Below are positions 17,472 to 27,174 of a DNA stretch of 64,000 bases, in pieces. This DNA comes from UBA1858 sp045105615 (GTDB lineage Bacteria; Pseudomonadota; Gammaproteobacteria; UBA4575): contig JBGCDS010000002.1 of assembly GCA_045105615.1 (NCBI GenBank), forward strand, positions 1-64,000, read 5' to 3'. The notes under the pieces were generated by a model. That model had not been told where the DNA came from. It ran no database searches and saw only the letters and a program-made list of their open reading frames with translations. Position 1 is the first letter of the stretch, and the number at the start of each line of letters is the position of its first letter. The position numbers and the translations under genes were made by a program.

Positions 17472-17920
17472 ACCACGTAGGCGACAGAGCTTTATTCCAT
17501 AAGCGACAGTGCTCAAGGAGATTAGCACTGCAGGCTATGTACCAATGGCATTTAACTGATGAAGATGCCGAGACGCTAGTAATACAATACCAAGAAGATG
17601 AATACTGGCCTAAATCAGATCCTGCTTATTTTTCAGAATTAGTGCTTGGCAGTATTAAGCAATCTGATGTTATTGATGAAAATATTAATAGTGCCTCAGA
17701 GTATAATGTCGATAAAATTGATCCCATAGAACTTGCAGCATTACGTGTTGCGACTTATGAATTAATGAATTGTCTTCAAATACCTGAAAAGGTAGTTACT
17801 TCTGAAGCAATTAGACTATGCAAGAAATTTGGATCAGATGAAGGATTCAAATTGGTCAATGTTATTTTAGATAAATTAATGAAAAAATTTGATCGCAAAC
17901 AGATGCTTCAACAAAGTTGA
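17468..17920 (+). CDS. nusB: Transcription antitermination factor NusB
   Basis: RNA-binding helical protein that works with NusE/S10 in rRNA antitermination. The arginine-rich start (FHKRQCSRRLALQAMYQW) and the closing GFKLVNVILDKLMKK fit NusB, with 150 residues in total. No ATG lies upstream of the conserved core, so the TTG at 17468 overlapping the ribH TGA (TTGA) is the likely start. The gene is commonly placed after ribH in Proteobacteria. Confidence 0.94.
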   Translation: MNHVGDRALFHKRQCSRRLALQAMYQWHLTDEDAETLVIQYQEDEYWPKSDPAYFSELVLGSIKQSDVIDENINSASEYNVDKIDPIELAALRVATYELMNCLQIPEKVVTSEAIRLCKKFGSDEGFKLVNVILDKLMKKFDRKQMLQQS

Positions 17921-18858
17921 ACGAAAAAGATATCATCCAGAAGTATTTTACTAAGGAACTCAATGACCAATCAATCATTGAAGGAATAGGAGATGATGCC
18001 GCCATTATTCGCGCTAACAATGGGTGTGAATTAGTCATAACCACAGACACCATGGTTGAAGATCGGCATTTTTCCAAGTTTGCACCTGCCTATGCTGTCG
18101 GATATAAACTGATGGCATCTAATTTGAGTGATATTGCGGCAATGGGAGCATCTCCTCGCTGGGCAACATTAAACCTAACTTTAAGCACATTGAATCAATC
18201 ATGGTTAGAGAATTTCTCTAAAGGATTATTAGAATGTGCTCAAAAACATAATGTTACGCTAGTTGGCGGAGATACCACTCATGGAGAGCGTTTGAATATC
18301 TCTATTCAATTAATCGGTGAAGTACCCAAAGGTGAAGCCATGTTGCGTAATGGCGCTCAAGTTGGCGATTTAATTTTTGTGACGGGCATTATTGGTAATG
18401 CTGCAAGTGCATTAAATATTTTGCAAAAAAATGATTTCAATCATGATGATTTATCTGCAATACAATATGCTGCACTCTATATGCCTCAATCAAGAATTGA
18501 TTTCGCAATAGAGTTACGTGATATTGCAAATGCAGCGATTGATATATCAGATGGTTTGCTCAATGAGTTAGAAATTATATGTAAAGCTAGTCATGTTGGA
18601 GCAGCATTACAGCTAAATGATATTCCTGTTAATTGTGATATTAATATTGATCAATCAATAACAGGCGGAGAAGATTACGAACTGATTTTTACAGTTCCGA
18701 ATGAATTAATTAGCCATGTTGAGTTGCTATCTAAAAAGCACAATTGCTCGACAAGTAAAATTGGAGAAATTACTAACAACAAAATAGTTGAGATATATCA
18801 AGGTAATCATGTAATACCGTATCCAGAATATTCTGGTTACGATCATTTTGACAAATAA
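17917..18858 (+). CDS. thiL: Thiamine-monophosphate kinase
   Basis: Phosphorylates thiamine monophosphate to the active diphosphate. The 313 residues start with a short helix (IIQKYFTK), then EGIGDDAAII and VITTDTMVEDRHF. These hold the Mg-binding aspartates of the PurM/ThiL fold, followed by LVGGDTTHG and the ISDGLLNEL motif. The start is a TTG that overlaps the nusB TGA in the same TTGA form as the ribH/nusB junction. No ATG lies upstream of the domain. Confidence 0.95.
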   Translation: MNEKDIIQKYFTKELNDQSIIEGIGDDAAIIRANNGCELVITTDTMVEDRHFSKFAPAYAVGYKLMASNLSDIAAMGASPRWATLNLTLSTLNQSWLENFSKGLLECAQKHNVTLVGGDTTHGERLNISIQLIGEVPKGEAMLRNGAQVGDLIFVTGIIGNAASALNILQKNDFNHDDLSAIQYAALYMPQSRIDFAIELRDIANAAIDISDGLLNELEIICKASHVGAALQLNDIPVNCDINIDQSITGGEDYELIFTVPNELISHVELLSKKHNCSTSKIGEITNNKIVEIYQGNHVIPYPEYSGYDHFDK

Positions 18859-18861
18859 CAA

Positions 18862-19344
18862 ATGAATAATAATCCAACCTGGAAAACAATATTAAGCAAT
18901 CCAATTCATTTGATTGCCTTTGGATTTGGTAGTGGTTTAGCGCCTAAAGCACCAGGCACATTTGGCACATTAGTAGCTATTCCTCTTTACCTGTTATTAG
19001 AACCATTAAGTTTAATAAATTTTTTGCTCGTAGTGACCTTGTTGAGCTTATTTAGCTTCTATATTGCGGGTAAGTCTGCTGAAATATTAGGCATTCACGA
19101 CCATGGTGGTATCGTCATTGATGAGATATGTGGTTATTTAATCACCATGACACTCGCGCCTGCAGGCTGGCAATGGATAATCATCGGATTTGTGCTATTT
19201 CGAATCTTTGATATTTGGAAACCTTGGCCTATCAATTACTTGGATAAGAAGGTTTCTGGAGGCGTAGGTATCGTACTGGACGACCTAATGGCGGGAATAT
19301 ATGCCTTATTGTCGCTTGAGCTTATAGTCTGGCTAGTAAACTAA
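18862..19344 (+). CDS. pgpA: Phosphatidylglycerophosphatase A
   Basis: Membrane enzyme removing the phosphate from phosphatidylglycerophosphate to give phosphatidylglycerol. The 160 residues show the family's GLAPKAPGTFGTLVAIP near the N terminus and GGIVIDEICGYLITM with the conserved acidic residues. Four hydrophobic segments fit a small integral membrane protein. It is the last gene of the rib-nusB-thiL cluster, 3 bp after thiL. A 125-bp gap with only a weak AACTCA/TGAGTT inverted repeat follows. Confidence 0.95.
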   Translation: MNNNPTWKTILSNPIHLIAFGFGSGLAPKAPGTFGTLVAIPLYLLLEPLSLINFLLVVTLLSLFSFYIAGKSAEILGIHDHGGIVIDEICGYLITMTLAPAGWQWIIIGFVLFRIFDIWKPWPINYLDKKVSGGVGIVLDDLMAGIYALLSLELIVWLVN

Positions 19345-19469
19345 TACTCAAACTCAATTCTTTATTATAAGATGTGAGTTAACGTTATGTTTTCTCATGA
19401 ATTTTAGTAAATTCTTGAGGAGGCAAGTCTTCACAGTTCAGAAAAAATAATTATAAATTTAATAACCAA

Positions 19470-21878
19470 ATGGGTTTATTGAGCGGCTTTCTTTCGGATG
19501 GATCAATTGCGCAAATATCGCAATGTGGATCTCTGGCCGAACCAAACGTACAAAAAGCGATTACTAAGCTTAAGAAGAGTCCTAAATCCTCAATACCTAA
19601 ACTAGCTGAAGCACTGCAATCCACAAACAAGCAAGGCAACAGCCATATTATTGAAGTGCTCACTGATTTAGCAAGCTCCTCAACACTTGATTATTATATT
19701 CCACTATTAGGTAACGATGTTGAAGTCATACGACAAGGCGTCGCTGAAGCATTGAGTCAGGCTGAAAATATAGACCCGAACCCATTAGTGGGAAAATTAG
19801 CCGATCCAAATCTTTCTAAAACTGCCATTATGAATATCTTGACGGCACATAAAGAAAAATTAAGAGCTGTTAATTTAATTAAATTTGTATTTAATGTTGA
19901 TCATAATGAACAGGTTGCTTTGTTTAAAATCATAGACAGTGTTGCAACCGATACAGTGGTTACTGAAATCGTCAATAGAATTGACACCAAAGAAGCTTTT
20001 ATCCGAAGCAACTTCGCAAAAATATTGCGAAAATTTGATCGTCCACAAGTTCATCATGCATTAGAAAAATTATTAGATGATGAAAACAAAAGCGTTAGAT
20101 TAGCAGCGCTAGATGGTTTGTCTCATATGAAAGGTGAAATTAGTATTGATCGCCTAACTCAGTTAATCGACGATTCTGATTACGCAGTTCAAAATAAAGC
20201 AGTCGAAACAATTGTTACAATTAAACATCCCGAAACAGTCACCCATTTGGTAGAGCACCTTAAGAGTGAATCAGAATATACACGACGAGCTGCAGTAGAA
20301 GTACTTAATGAAATTGCCAATCCTACCTCGGTAAAAGATCTATTTCGCATTCTTAAAGATGAAGATTGGTGGGTAAGGTCAAGAGCGGCAGATGCGCTTG
20401 GTAAAATTGGTGGCCCCAAGGTTGTTAAGGCAGTATTAATCCTGCTGAAAGATAAAGATGAATTTGTTCGCAGGTCAGCAATTGAAATAATCAACGCGAC
20501 TGAAGATGAGAGCACATATGATGCTTTGGTCGATTCATTAAATGATTCAGACTGGTGGGTACGTGAACGAGCCGTTGATGGATTGGCTAATCTCGGTAAT
20601 CGTCAAGCAGTACCTATGCTAATAAAACTGCTACAAAAAAATGAAACGAATGAAAATGATAAAAATATAGAATCTATGGGGATCATATTGCTACAGGCTT
20701 TAGGAAAGTTAGAAGCCAAATCAGCGATACCCTATGTGATCAAGCAGCTATGGGCTAAATCGGAGAACATCGTTAAGGAGACTTTGGCTTGTCTAGAAAG
20801 GCTTGTTGACGATATGAGCGTTGATGAAGTTGTATCTTCTATCGGACATGCATTGGAAAACCGTGATGAAGAGTTAAGAGAGTTAGGTGGTTGCTCGATT
20901 GATCGTATCTTAGACAATCAAAATAAACAGCGCACTGATATTAGAGCAACATTATCTCGCTCTAGTGACAGGTCCGATTCTGAAAGAACCATGCCTGGCA
21001 CAATTATTCGTGGTAAAGCAGAACTGCAGCCAAAATCTGTAGATCCAACTAAATTACAACCCGATGATATTCTTGCTGGCCGCTACAAATTTATTCGTCA
21101 GGTAGGTAAGGGTGCATTTGGTGCTGTTTTCCTAATGGAAGACTTAATGATCAATGAAGATGTCATTCTCAAATTCCTGAACGCACAGTTCGTATCTGAT
21201 GAGAGTGTTATCAAACGTTTTATCTATGAATTACGTTTTGCTCGTAAAGTGACTCATCAAAATGTAATACGTATTTATGACTTGATTACATTTGGTGAAT
21301 CTCATGCCATTTCAATGGAATATTTTGAAAGTCATACATTGAGTGCTGAGTTGAAAGAACGCAAACCACTAGCCAATGAACGTGCAATAAAAATTGCAAG
21401 TGATATTTGCAATGGCATGGAGAGTGCTCATAGTGCAAAAGTTATTCATCGTGATTTGAAACCTAATAATGTCATGATCAATGAAGATAACCTCCTTAAG
21501 ATTGTAGATTTCGGTATTGCTGCAGCCAGCCAAAGTTCTGATACCAAGCTGACTAAAACAGGATTATTAGTTGGAACACCTACTTATATGTCACCTGAAC
21601 AGGTATTAGGCAAGGATATTGATGAAAGAACTGACATATACAGTTTAGGCACAATGTTTTATGAAATGCTAACAGGCCGTCCGCCGTATAGTGGTAAAGA
21701 CAGCATGTCCATTATGTATCAGCATGTGCAAGGCGAAGCTAAACCGCCTATCGAGAAAAATGATCAGGTTCCGATAGAACTCAGTAATCTGGTTATGGAT
21801 TGTATGAAGGTTAAGCCTGAAGAACGTATACAATCAATGACAGAATTATCCGAAAGACTAAAACTATTTAACACGTAA
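19470..21878 (+). CDS. HEAT-repeat protein fused to a Hanks-type Ser/Thr protein kinase
   Basis: 802 residues without transmembrane segments. Residues about 15-480 are HEAT/PBS-lyase-type helical repeats (DDSDYAVQNKAVETI, KDEDWWVRSRAADALGKIG, LNDSDWWVRERAVDGLANL). Residues 539-800 are a complete kinase: Gly loop GKGAFG (546-551), Lys568, catalytic HRDLKPNN with D662, DFG at 680-682, and GTPTYMSPEQ. All residues needed for catalysis are present. The linker (residues 480-535) is rich in Ser/Arg and could be autophosphorylated. Two PilT-like ATPases follow 11 bp downstream, and the block ends with an FHA protein able in principle to read phosphothreonine. The HEAT part probably recruits substrates. 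The substrate is unknown. Confidence 0.9.
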   Translation: MGLLSGFLSDGSIAQISQCGSLAEPNVQKAITKLKKSPKSSIPKLAEALQSTNKQGNSHIIEVLTDLASSSTLDYYIPLLGNDVEVIRQGVAEALSQAENIDPNPLVGKLADPNLSKTAIMNILTAHKEKLRAVNLIKFVFNVDHNEQVALFKIIDSVATDTVVTEIVNRIDTKEAFIRSNFAKILRKFDRPQVHHALEKLLDDENKSVRLAALDGLSHMKGEISIDRLTQLIDDSDYAVQNKAVETIVTIKHPETVTHLVEHLKSESEYTRRAAVEVLNEIANPTSVKDLFRILKDEDWWVRSRAADALGKIGGPKVVKAVLILLKDKDEFVRRSAIEIINATEDESTYDALVDSLNDSDWWVRERAVDGLANLGNRQAVPMLIKLLQKNETNENDKNIESMGIILLQALGKLEAKSAIPYVIKQLWAKSENIVKETLACLERLVDDMSVDEVVSSIGHALENRDEELRELGGCSIDRILDNQNKQRTDIRATLSRSSDRSDSERTMPGTIIRGKAELQPKSVDPTKLQPDDILAGRYKFIRQVGKGAFGAVFLMEDLMINEDVILKFLNAQFVSDESVIKRFIYELRFARKVTHQNVIRIYDLITFGESHAISMEYFESHTLSAELKERKPLANERAIKIASDICNGMESAHSAKVIHRDLKPNNVMINEDNLLKIVDFGIAAASQSSDTKLTKTGLLVGTPTYMSPEQVLGKDIDERTDIYSLGTMFYEMLTGRPPYSGKDSMSIMYQHVQGEAKPPIEKNDQVPIELSNLVMDCMKVKPEERIQSMTELSERLKLFNT

Positions 21879-21889
21879 AGTTATTAATT

Positions 21890-22969
21890 ATGGCTCGCAT
21901 TGATGCCTTTTTAAAATTAGGTCGAGAGCAGGGTGTATCTGATATACATTTTGCCGTAGGTGTGCCACCTATGTTTCGCATGCATGGAGACTTACTCCCA
22001 ATTAAGTTTCGTGACTTAGGTGATACAGAATTAGAAACTTATCTATTTGAAATTCTAACCAAGAATCAAATTCAAAGATTTAAACAAGGACTGGATTTAG
22101 ATTTTTCATATATGTCTGAAGGAGTTGGTAGATTCAGAGTCAATCTGTTTCGTAAGTTATCAGGCATTGGCGCAGTGATGCGGCATATACCGACTGAAAT
22201 ACCTGCCTTTGATTCACTAAATTTACCTACTGTAATTAAGTCTTTTGCTGAATTTAGACAGGGTATGGTGTTGGTCACTGGTGCAACTGGAACAGGAAAG
22301 TCAACGACATTGGCATCGCTTATTCACCATATTAACTGCACACGCCAAGAAAATATTATTACTCTAGAAGATCCAATCGAATTTATACATCCGTCACGGA
22401 AATCACAAGTGATACAGCGTGAGGTGGGTACTCATCTCAATAGTTTCTCTGATGGTTTGCGAGCCGCATTACGTGAAGATCCTGATATTATTCTGGTTGG
22501 TGAGATGCGTGATTCTGAAACAATTAGCATGGCGATGTTAGCTGCCGAGACTGGACATTTAGTATTTGGCACATTGCATACTACTTCTGCAACAAAGACT
22601 CTTGATAGAATTATGGATGCGTTACCTGCAGACCAGCGTGAACAAGGTAAAATATTTTTATCACAGCATTTACATGCAGTCGTCACTCAGGATTTAGTAC
22701 GCTCTGCCGATGGAAAATCTAGAAAAGCTATAGTTGAAATATTGTTAATGAACAATGCTATATCTAATTTAATTATTTCTGATAAAACCTTCCAAATACC
22801 AAATCAAATTCAAACAGGTAGTAATGTTGGTATGCAATTAAAAGATCAAGCGCTATTAGATGCAATTCTAGCAAAAGAGGTCGATCCAGATCATGCTTAT
22901 CTTTATGCCAACGATAAAAAATTATTCCAGAAATATGTCACAGACACCAGTTTGATTACTTCACAGTAA
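21890..22969 (+). CDS. PilT/PilU-family type IV pilus retraction ATPase (first copy)
   Basis: 359-residue hexameric secretion-type ATPase expected to power pilus retraction or disassembly. An N-terminal PAS-like half (SDIHFAVGVPPMFRMHGDL) is followed by Walker A GATGTGKST (131-139), the ALREDPDIILVGEMRD Asp/Walker B region and the GHLVFGTLHTT His box. It lacks the long C-terminal tail of Pseudomonas PilU, and I cannot say whether it is PilT or PilU by function. No pilin or assembly gene is nearby. Its neighbours are a kinase (11 bp upstream) and a second PilT-like gene (11 bp downstream). Confidence 0.88.
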   Translation: MARIDAFLKLGREQGVSDIHFAVGVPPMFRMHGDLLPIKFRDLGDTELETYLFEILTKNQIQRFKQGLDLDFSYMSEGVGRFRVNLFRKLSGIGAVMRHIPTEIPAFDSLNLPTVIKSFAEFRQGMVLVTGATGTGKSTTLASLIHHINCTRQENIITLEDPIEFIHPSRKSQVIQREVGTHLNSFSDGLRAALREDPDIILVGEMRDSETISMAMLAAETGHLVFGTLHTTSATKTLDRIMDALPADQREQGKIFLSQHLHAVVTQDLVRSADGKSRKAIVEILLMNNAISNLIISDKTFQIPNQIQTGSNVGMQLKDQALLDAILAKEVDPDHAYLYANDKKLFQKYVTDTSLITSQ

Positions 22970-22980
22970 CTAATATCGTT

Positions 22981-24045
22981 ATGTCTATTCTTGATGAATT
23001 ATTAAAAAAACTTGTCGATGAAGATGGATCTGATCTTCACGTCTTATCAGGTGACCCTGCACGTATGAGGGTAAGTGGTGACTTAATTAGTGTCACTGAT
23101 GAACCTGTTAGCGCTAAAGACGTATTAGAATGGTTCAGGGATATCATGAGCCTGCGTAATAAAGAAGTATTGGATGAAGATGAGCAAGTTGATTTTGCTC
23201 ATGAAGTAGATGGTGTTGGGCGTTTTCGTGTCAATATTTTTAAACATCTAAATGGCATTGGTGGTATTTTCAGGGCAATTCCTTCAGAAGTGGTCCCTCT
23301 AGAAAAATTAAATATGCCCGCTGTGATTGAATCAATTTGCAAACAGAAATCAGGACTAATTTTAGTCACAGGCAAAACTGGATCAGGCAAATCAACCACA
23401 TTGGCATCCATGGTTGACGTGATTAACAGTAATCAAAAAGGTCATATTCTGACTATTGAAGACCCAATAGAATTTGAACACCAGCGTAAAGATTGTTTAG
23501 TCAGCCAACGTGAGGTCAGCAATCATACAAAAACTTTTGCACAAGCTTTACATTCGGCATTGAGAGAAGACCCTGATGTCATACTAGTCGGCGAATTACG
23601 TGATTTAGAAACAATGGGACTAGCTGTGACTGCAGCTGAAACTGGTATTCTTGTATTAGCAACTCTGCATACAAATAGTGCAGCAGCAACAATTGATCGT
23701 GTAATAAATACTTTTCCTGTAAATAAACAACCACAAATTAGGACGATGTTATCAACTTCGCTTAAAGCAATAGTTTCACAGCAATTGTTAAAGAAAGCAG
23801 ATGGTAAAGGTCGTGTAGCTGCAGTTGAAATATTGATCAATACTTCGGCATGTTCGAATATTCTTCGTGAAGGAAAATCAGAACAATTACAAAATATTAT
23901 TCAAAGTGGTGCCGCTCAAGGCATGCAAAGTATGGATAGTTCATTGCATAATCTAGTTCAACAGCAGATGATTCAACCACAAACAGCATTTGAAGCCGCG
24001 AATGACAAAGGATCCTTCACACAATACCTTAAGAAAGATACGTAA
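22981..24045 (+). CDS. PilT/PilU-family type IV pilus retraction ATPase (second copy)
   Basis: 354-residue paralogue of the previous gene with the same architecture: SDLHVLSGDPARMRVSGDL, Walker A GKTGSGKST (131-139), ALREDPDVILVGELRD and GILVLATLHTNSA. The C-terminal DGKGRVAAVEILIN block resembles PilU proteins. Two different retraction ATPases in tandem recall pilT-pilU pairs, in which PilU assists PilT. The last 44 bases overlap the start region of the protease gene, so expression of the block is probably coupled. Confidence 0.88.
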   Translation: MSILDELLKKLVDEDGSDLHVLSGDPARMRVSGDLISVTDEPVSAKDVLEWFRDIMSLRNKEVLDEDEQVDFAHEVDGVGRFRVNIFKHLNGIGGIFRAIPSEVVPLEKLNMPAVIESICKQKSGLILVTGKTGSGKSTTLASMVDVINSNQKGHILTIEDPIEFEHQRKDCLVSQREVSNHTKTFAQALHSALREDPDVILVGELRDLETMGLAVTAAETGILVLATLHTNSAAATIDRVINTFPVNKQPQIRTMLSTSLKAIVSQQLLKKADGKGRVAAVEILINTSACSNILREGKSEQLQNIIQSGAAQGMQSMDSSLHNLVQQQMIQPQTAFEAANDKGSFTQYLKKDT

Positions 24046-24724
24046 CTCACTTTTTTCTGGTAATTTTTTTTATTATTACCTGATTTTTGGTATAGTATTT
24101 ATCGTCGTGAATGCAGCGACTAAGGTATATGCAGCTCCTCATATTGAAGTCATAGCCTTATTTGAAAACAAAGCTATGCTGCATATAGATAAAGATAAAG
24201 TATTAGTCTCAGTCGGTGAAATCACTAAACATGGTGTGATGTTAGTGTCAGCTGATGCTCATGGTGCAGTGATTGAAATCAATGGAGTGCGTCGGACTTA
24301 CCAACTTGGCAATGTAGTCCGAGACACTAATACAAATGAGAACGAATCAAAGCCTGAAATACTCGTGTATCAAGGCACTGATACAATGTTCCGAACAACT
24401 GGGTCTATGAATGGTTATCCGGTTAATTTTTTAGTAGACACTGGTGCGTCCAGTATCGCAATGAGTTCTGTACAGGCAAAACGTCTAGGGATTAATTACA
24501 AGCTAGATGGAAAACCAACCTGGGTGTCTACCGCCTCTGGTGTGGAAAGAGCAATGACTGTTAACATTGATAAAGTGACTATCTCTGGTATAACAATTAG
24601 ATCGGTAGAGGGGTTGGTGCTTGAAGGGACAGAGCCTTCCACACCATTGTTGGGGATGTCATATTTAAATCGTTTTAAAATCATTAACGATGGAAATTTG
24701 ATGAGGCTGAAGAGAAAATACTAA
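24002..24724 (+). CDS. Membrane-anchored retropepsin-like aspartic protease
   Basis: 240 residues. One membrane segment (residues about 22-40) puts the rest in the periplasm, followed by a beta-rich spacer and a clan AA aspartic protease domain with VDTGASS (Asp146) and the later LLGMSYLNRF. This matches the TIGR02281-type family of single-domain, presumably dimeric proteases. An upstream in-frame TTG at 23990 is less likely than this ATG. The 44-base overlap with the PilT-like gene and the 10-bp gap to the cyclase gene place it inside the signalling block. Its substrate is unknown. A periplasmic receptor or pilus component is only a guess. Confidence 0.85.
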   Translation: MTKDPSHNTLRKIRNSLFSGNFFYYYLIFGIVFIVVNAATKVYAAPHIEVIALFENKAMLHIDKDKVLVSVGEITKHGVMLVSADAHGAVIEINGVRRTYQLGNVVRDTNTNENESKPEILVYQGTDTMFRTTGSMNGYPVNFLVDTGASSIAMSSVQAKRLGINYKLDGKPTWVSTASGVERAMTVNIDKVTISGITIRSVEGLVLEGTEPSTPLLGMSYLNRFKIINDGNLMRLKRKY

Positions 24725-24734
24725 ATTTTCAAAT

Positions 24735-25622
24735 ATGGAAAAACATACTGATTGCGCAGTTATGTTCGTTGATATTGCGGGCAGTACAAAGCTGTATCAC
24801 GAATTTGGGGACACACTCGCTCAAGATAGTATTGCGCGTTCGCTCATCCGTATGTCAGAGACAATCAAGCGCAATAAAGGCACAGTCATTAAATTTATTG
24901 GCGATGAAATATTATGTCATTTCCAAGAAGTAGAACATGCGATATCTACTGCTTTCTCTTTGAACGATTTGCTTGAACAATTAAAAGATCCTAACGGCAT
25001 TCAAATTAAGATACGCATAGGTTTACATTATGGAACTGCTATCATCGATCAAAATGATATCTATGGAGATACGGTCAATGTTGCAGCTGCAATGCGTGAA
25101 ATTGCTCGCTCTCGGCAAATTATAACTACAGAAACAGTAATACAAAAATTACCTGCAGAAGTCCTTCACCGAGCTAGACGTATCGACTGTTCTAAACTGA
25201 AAGGCCGTCAAGAAGAAACAACAATCTATGAATTGCAGTGGGAAGATGAAGATTACACTCAAATGCTATCCGCAGTTGGGCAAAGTGAAGATGAAAAAGT
25301 CACTCGCTTGCAACTTATTTACCATGATTTAGAAATATCGTTGTTAGAAGACATGCCCATTTTTACCATGGGCCGTGATCCTTCTTGCTCTATGACCATT
25401 GAAGGTAAGTTAATTTCTCGCAATCATGCTTCGATTGAGTATAAAAAAGGTAAATTCATCTTCAAAGATACTAGTACTAATGGCTCATATATTCGTACTG
25501 AAGAAGGTCGAAATGTTTATGTGCGAAGAGAAGAAGTCGCGCTATGGGGGCTAGGTAATATCAGTTTAGGCCGAGTACCAGAAGAAGATGAAGATAATCT
25601 TGTTCAATATATAAGCCGTTAA
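24735..25622 (+). CDS. Class III nucleotide cyclase with C-terminal FHA domain
   Basis: 295 residues. Residues 5-170 form an adenylate/guanylate cyclase catalytic domain with the metal aspartates D13 (FVDIAGST) and D57 (FIGDE), and with GDTVNVAAAMR near the end of the domain. Residues about 205-285 are an FHA domain (TMGRDPSCSM, SRNHAS, DTSTNGSYI), a phosphothreonine reader. The two halves suggest that kinase-dependent phosphorylation positions or switches cyclase activity, and the HEAT-kinase is four genes upstream. It could make cAMP or another nucleotide; I did not assign the specificity residues. It ends the block, 91 bp before gltX. Confidence 0.9.
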   Translation: MEKHTDCAVMFVDIAGSTKLYHEFGDTLAQDSIARSLIRMSETIKRNKGTVIKFIGDEILCHFQEVEHAISTAFSLNDLLEQLKDPNGIQIKIRIGLHYGTAIIDQNDIYGDTVNVAAAMREIARSRQIITTETVIQKLPAEVLHRARRIDCSKLKGRQEETTIYELQWEDEDYTQMLSAVGQSEDEKVTRLQLIYHDLEISLLEDMPIFTMGRDPSCSMTIEGKLISRNHASIEYKKGKFIFKDTSTNGSYIRTEEGRNVYVRREEVALWGLGNISLGRVPEEDEDNLVQYISR

Positions 25623-25713
25623 AGCACGAAAATTAATTCACCTTCATCTGTAGCCCTAGTCTGGGTTATCATCTGCATCGTCTTCACAAACCTATCAAAA
25701 TTCAGGTCTTAGC

Positions 25714-27129
25714 ATGGCAGTCAAAACTCGTTTCGCACCAAGCCCTACTGGTTATTTGCATATCGGTGGTGTACGTACAGCATTATTTTCATGGTTATAT
25801 GCTAGACATCATCAAGGTAAATTTGTACTTCGGATTGAAGACACCGATAGAGAGCGATCCACGCAAACATCTGTTGATGCAATTTTACGCGGAATGGAAT
25901 GGTTGGGACTAGACCATGATGAAGGGCCTTTCTATCAGACACAACGCTTTGATCGATATAAGCAAGTCATTGAAAGGTTATTGGCAGAAGATAAAGCATA
26001 TCGTTGTTACTGCACAAAAGAAGAATTAGATGCTCTGCGTCTAGAACAACAAAAGAACAAACAAAAACCAAAATACGATGGTCGTTATCGTGATTATACA
26101 GGCAAAGTGCCAAATAACATTGATCCAGTTATTCGTTTTAAAAACCCCTTAGATGGAGCAGTCGTCATTCAGGATCAAGTTCTTGGCGAAATTGTGATTA
26201 ATAATTCAGAATTAGATGATCTGATTATTGCACGTTCCGATGGCACGCCAACATACAATTTAACTGTCGTCGTCGATGACTTGGATATGAATATTACACA
26301 CATCATTCGTGGCGATGATCATGTGAATAACACGCCGAGACAAATCAACATGATTGAAGCGCTGGATGGAACATTACCAAACTATGCTCATCTGCCAATG
26401 ATTTTAGGAAATGATGGGAAACGCATGTCTAAACGTCATGGGGCAGTGAGTGTATCTGCTTATGAAGATGAAGGTTATCTTCCTGATGCATTGTTAAATT
26501 ACCTAGTGCGGTTAGGTTGGGCACATGGTGATCAAGAGATATTTTCAAAACAAGAGATGATTTCGTTGTTCGCTTTGGAAAAGGTAAATAAATCTGCAGC
26601 TGCCTTTGATATAGATAAGCTACAATGGTTGAATCAGCAATATATTAAGCAGAGTCCATATGAAAAACTTAGCTCATGGGTTGAATTAGCTTTCTCAAAA
26701 AAGAATATTCAGCCGAGCTCTACAGAGCAACTTAATAAAGTAGTCGAATTACAAAAAGATCGAGTAAAAACATTAAGTGAGATGGCTGATAGTAGTGAAT
26801 ACTTCTTTGCAGATTTTGAAAATTATGATGAGAAGTCTGCTAACAAACATTTCAAACAAACTAGTTTACCAATTTTACAATCGATTAGAGCTAAGTTAGA
26901 TGTGATACACGATTGGAATGCTCAAAATATACAGCAATGCATCAATCATTATTCCGAAGAAAGCGAATTAAAATTAGGTAAAATTGCACCTCCAATTCGT
27001 GTCGCTGTTTGTGGCAGCGCAAATTCACCTTCTATTGACATAACCTTGGAATTGATTGGGAAAGAACGTGTATTAACACGTATTGATAATGCCATTGCTT
27101 ATATTTCTACACTAGTTGAGGGAAGTTAA
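25714..27129 (+). CDS. gltX: Glutamyl-tRNA synthetase
   Basis: Class I aminoacyl-tRNA synthetase charging tRNA-Glu. The 471 residues show the HIGH-equivalent SPTGYLHIGG at the N terminus and the KMSKS-equivalent KRMSKRHG (K236-G243). The C-terminal helical anticodon-binding region is complete. A zinc-binding CYC-type cluster is partly visible in YRCYCTKEE. The tRNA-Ala gene follows 45 bp later, and its partner tRNA-Glu lies at 42.7 kb. Confidence 0.96.
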   Translation: MAVKTRFAPSPTGYLHIGGVRTALFSWLYARHHQGKFVLRIEDTDRERSTQTSVDAILRGMEWLGLDHDEGPFYQTQRFDRYKQVIERLLAEDKAYRCYCTKEELDALRLEQQKNKQKPKYDGRYRDYTGKVPNNIDPVIRFKNPLDGAVVIQDQVLGEIVINNSELDDLIIARSDGTPTYNLTVVVDDLDMNITHIIRGDDHVNNTPRQINMIEALDGTLPNYAHLPMILGNDGKRMSKRHGAVSVSAYEDEGYLPDALLNYLVRLGWAHGDQEIFSKQEMISLFALEKVNKSAAAFDIDKLQWLNQQYIKQSPYEKLSSWVELAFSKKNIQPSSTEQLNKVVELQKDRVKTLSEMADSSEYFFADFENYDEKSANKHFKQTSLPILQSIRAKLDVIHDWNAQNIQQCINHYSEESELKLGKIAPPIRVAVCGSANSPSIDITLELIGKERVLTRIDNAIAYISTLVEGS

Positions 27130-27174
27130 GAACCTAGGCATAATTGCATCACCTTTCCGAATTTTTGTGATTTC

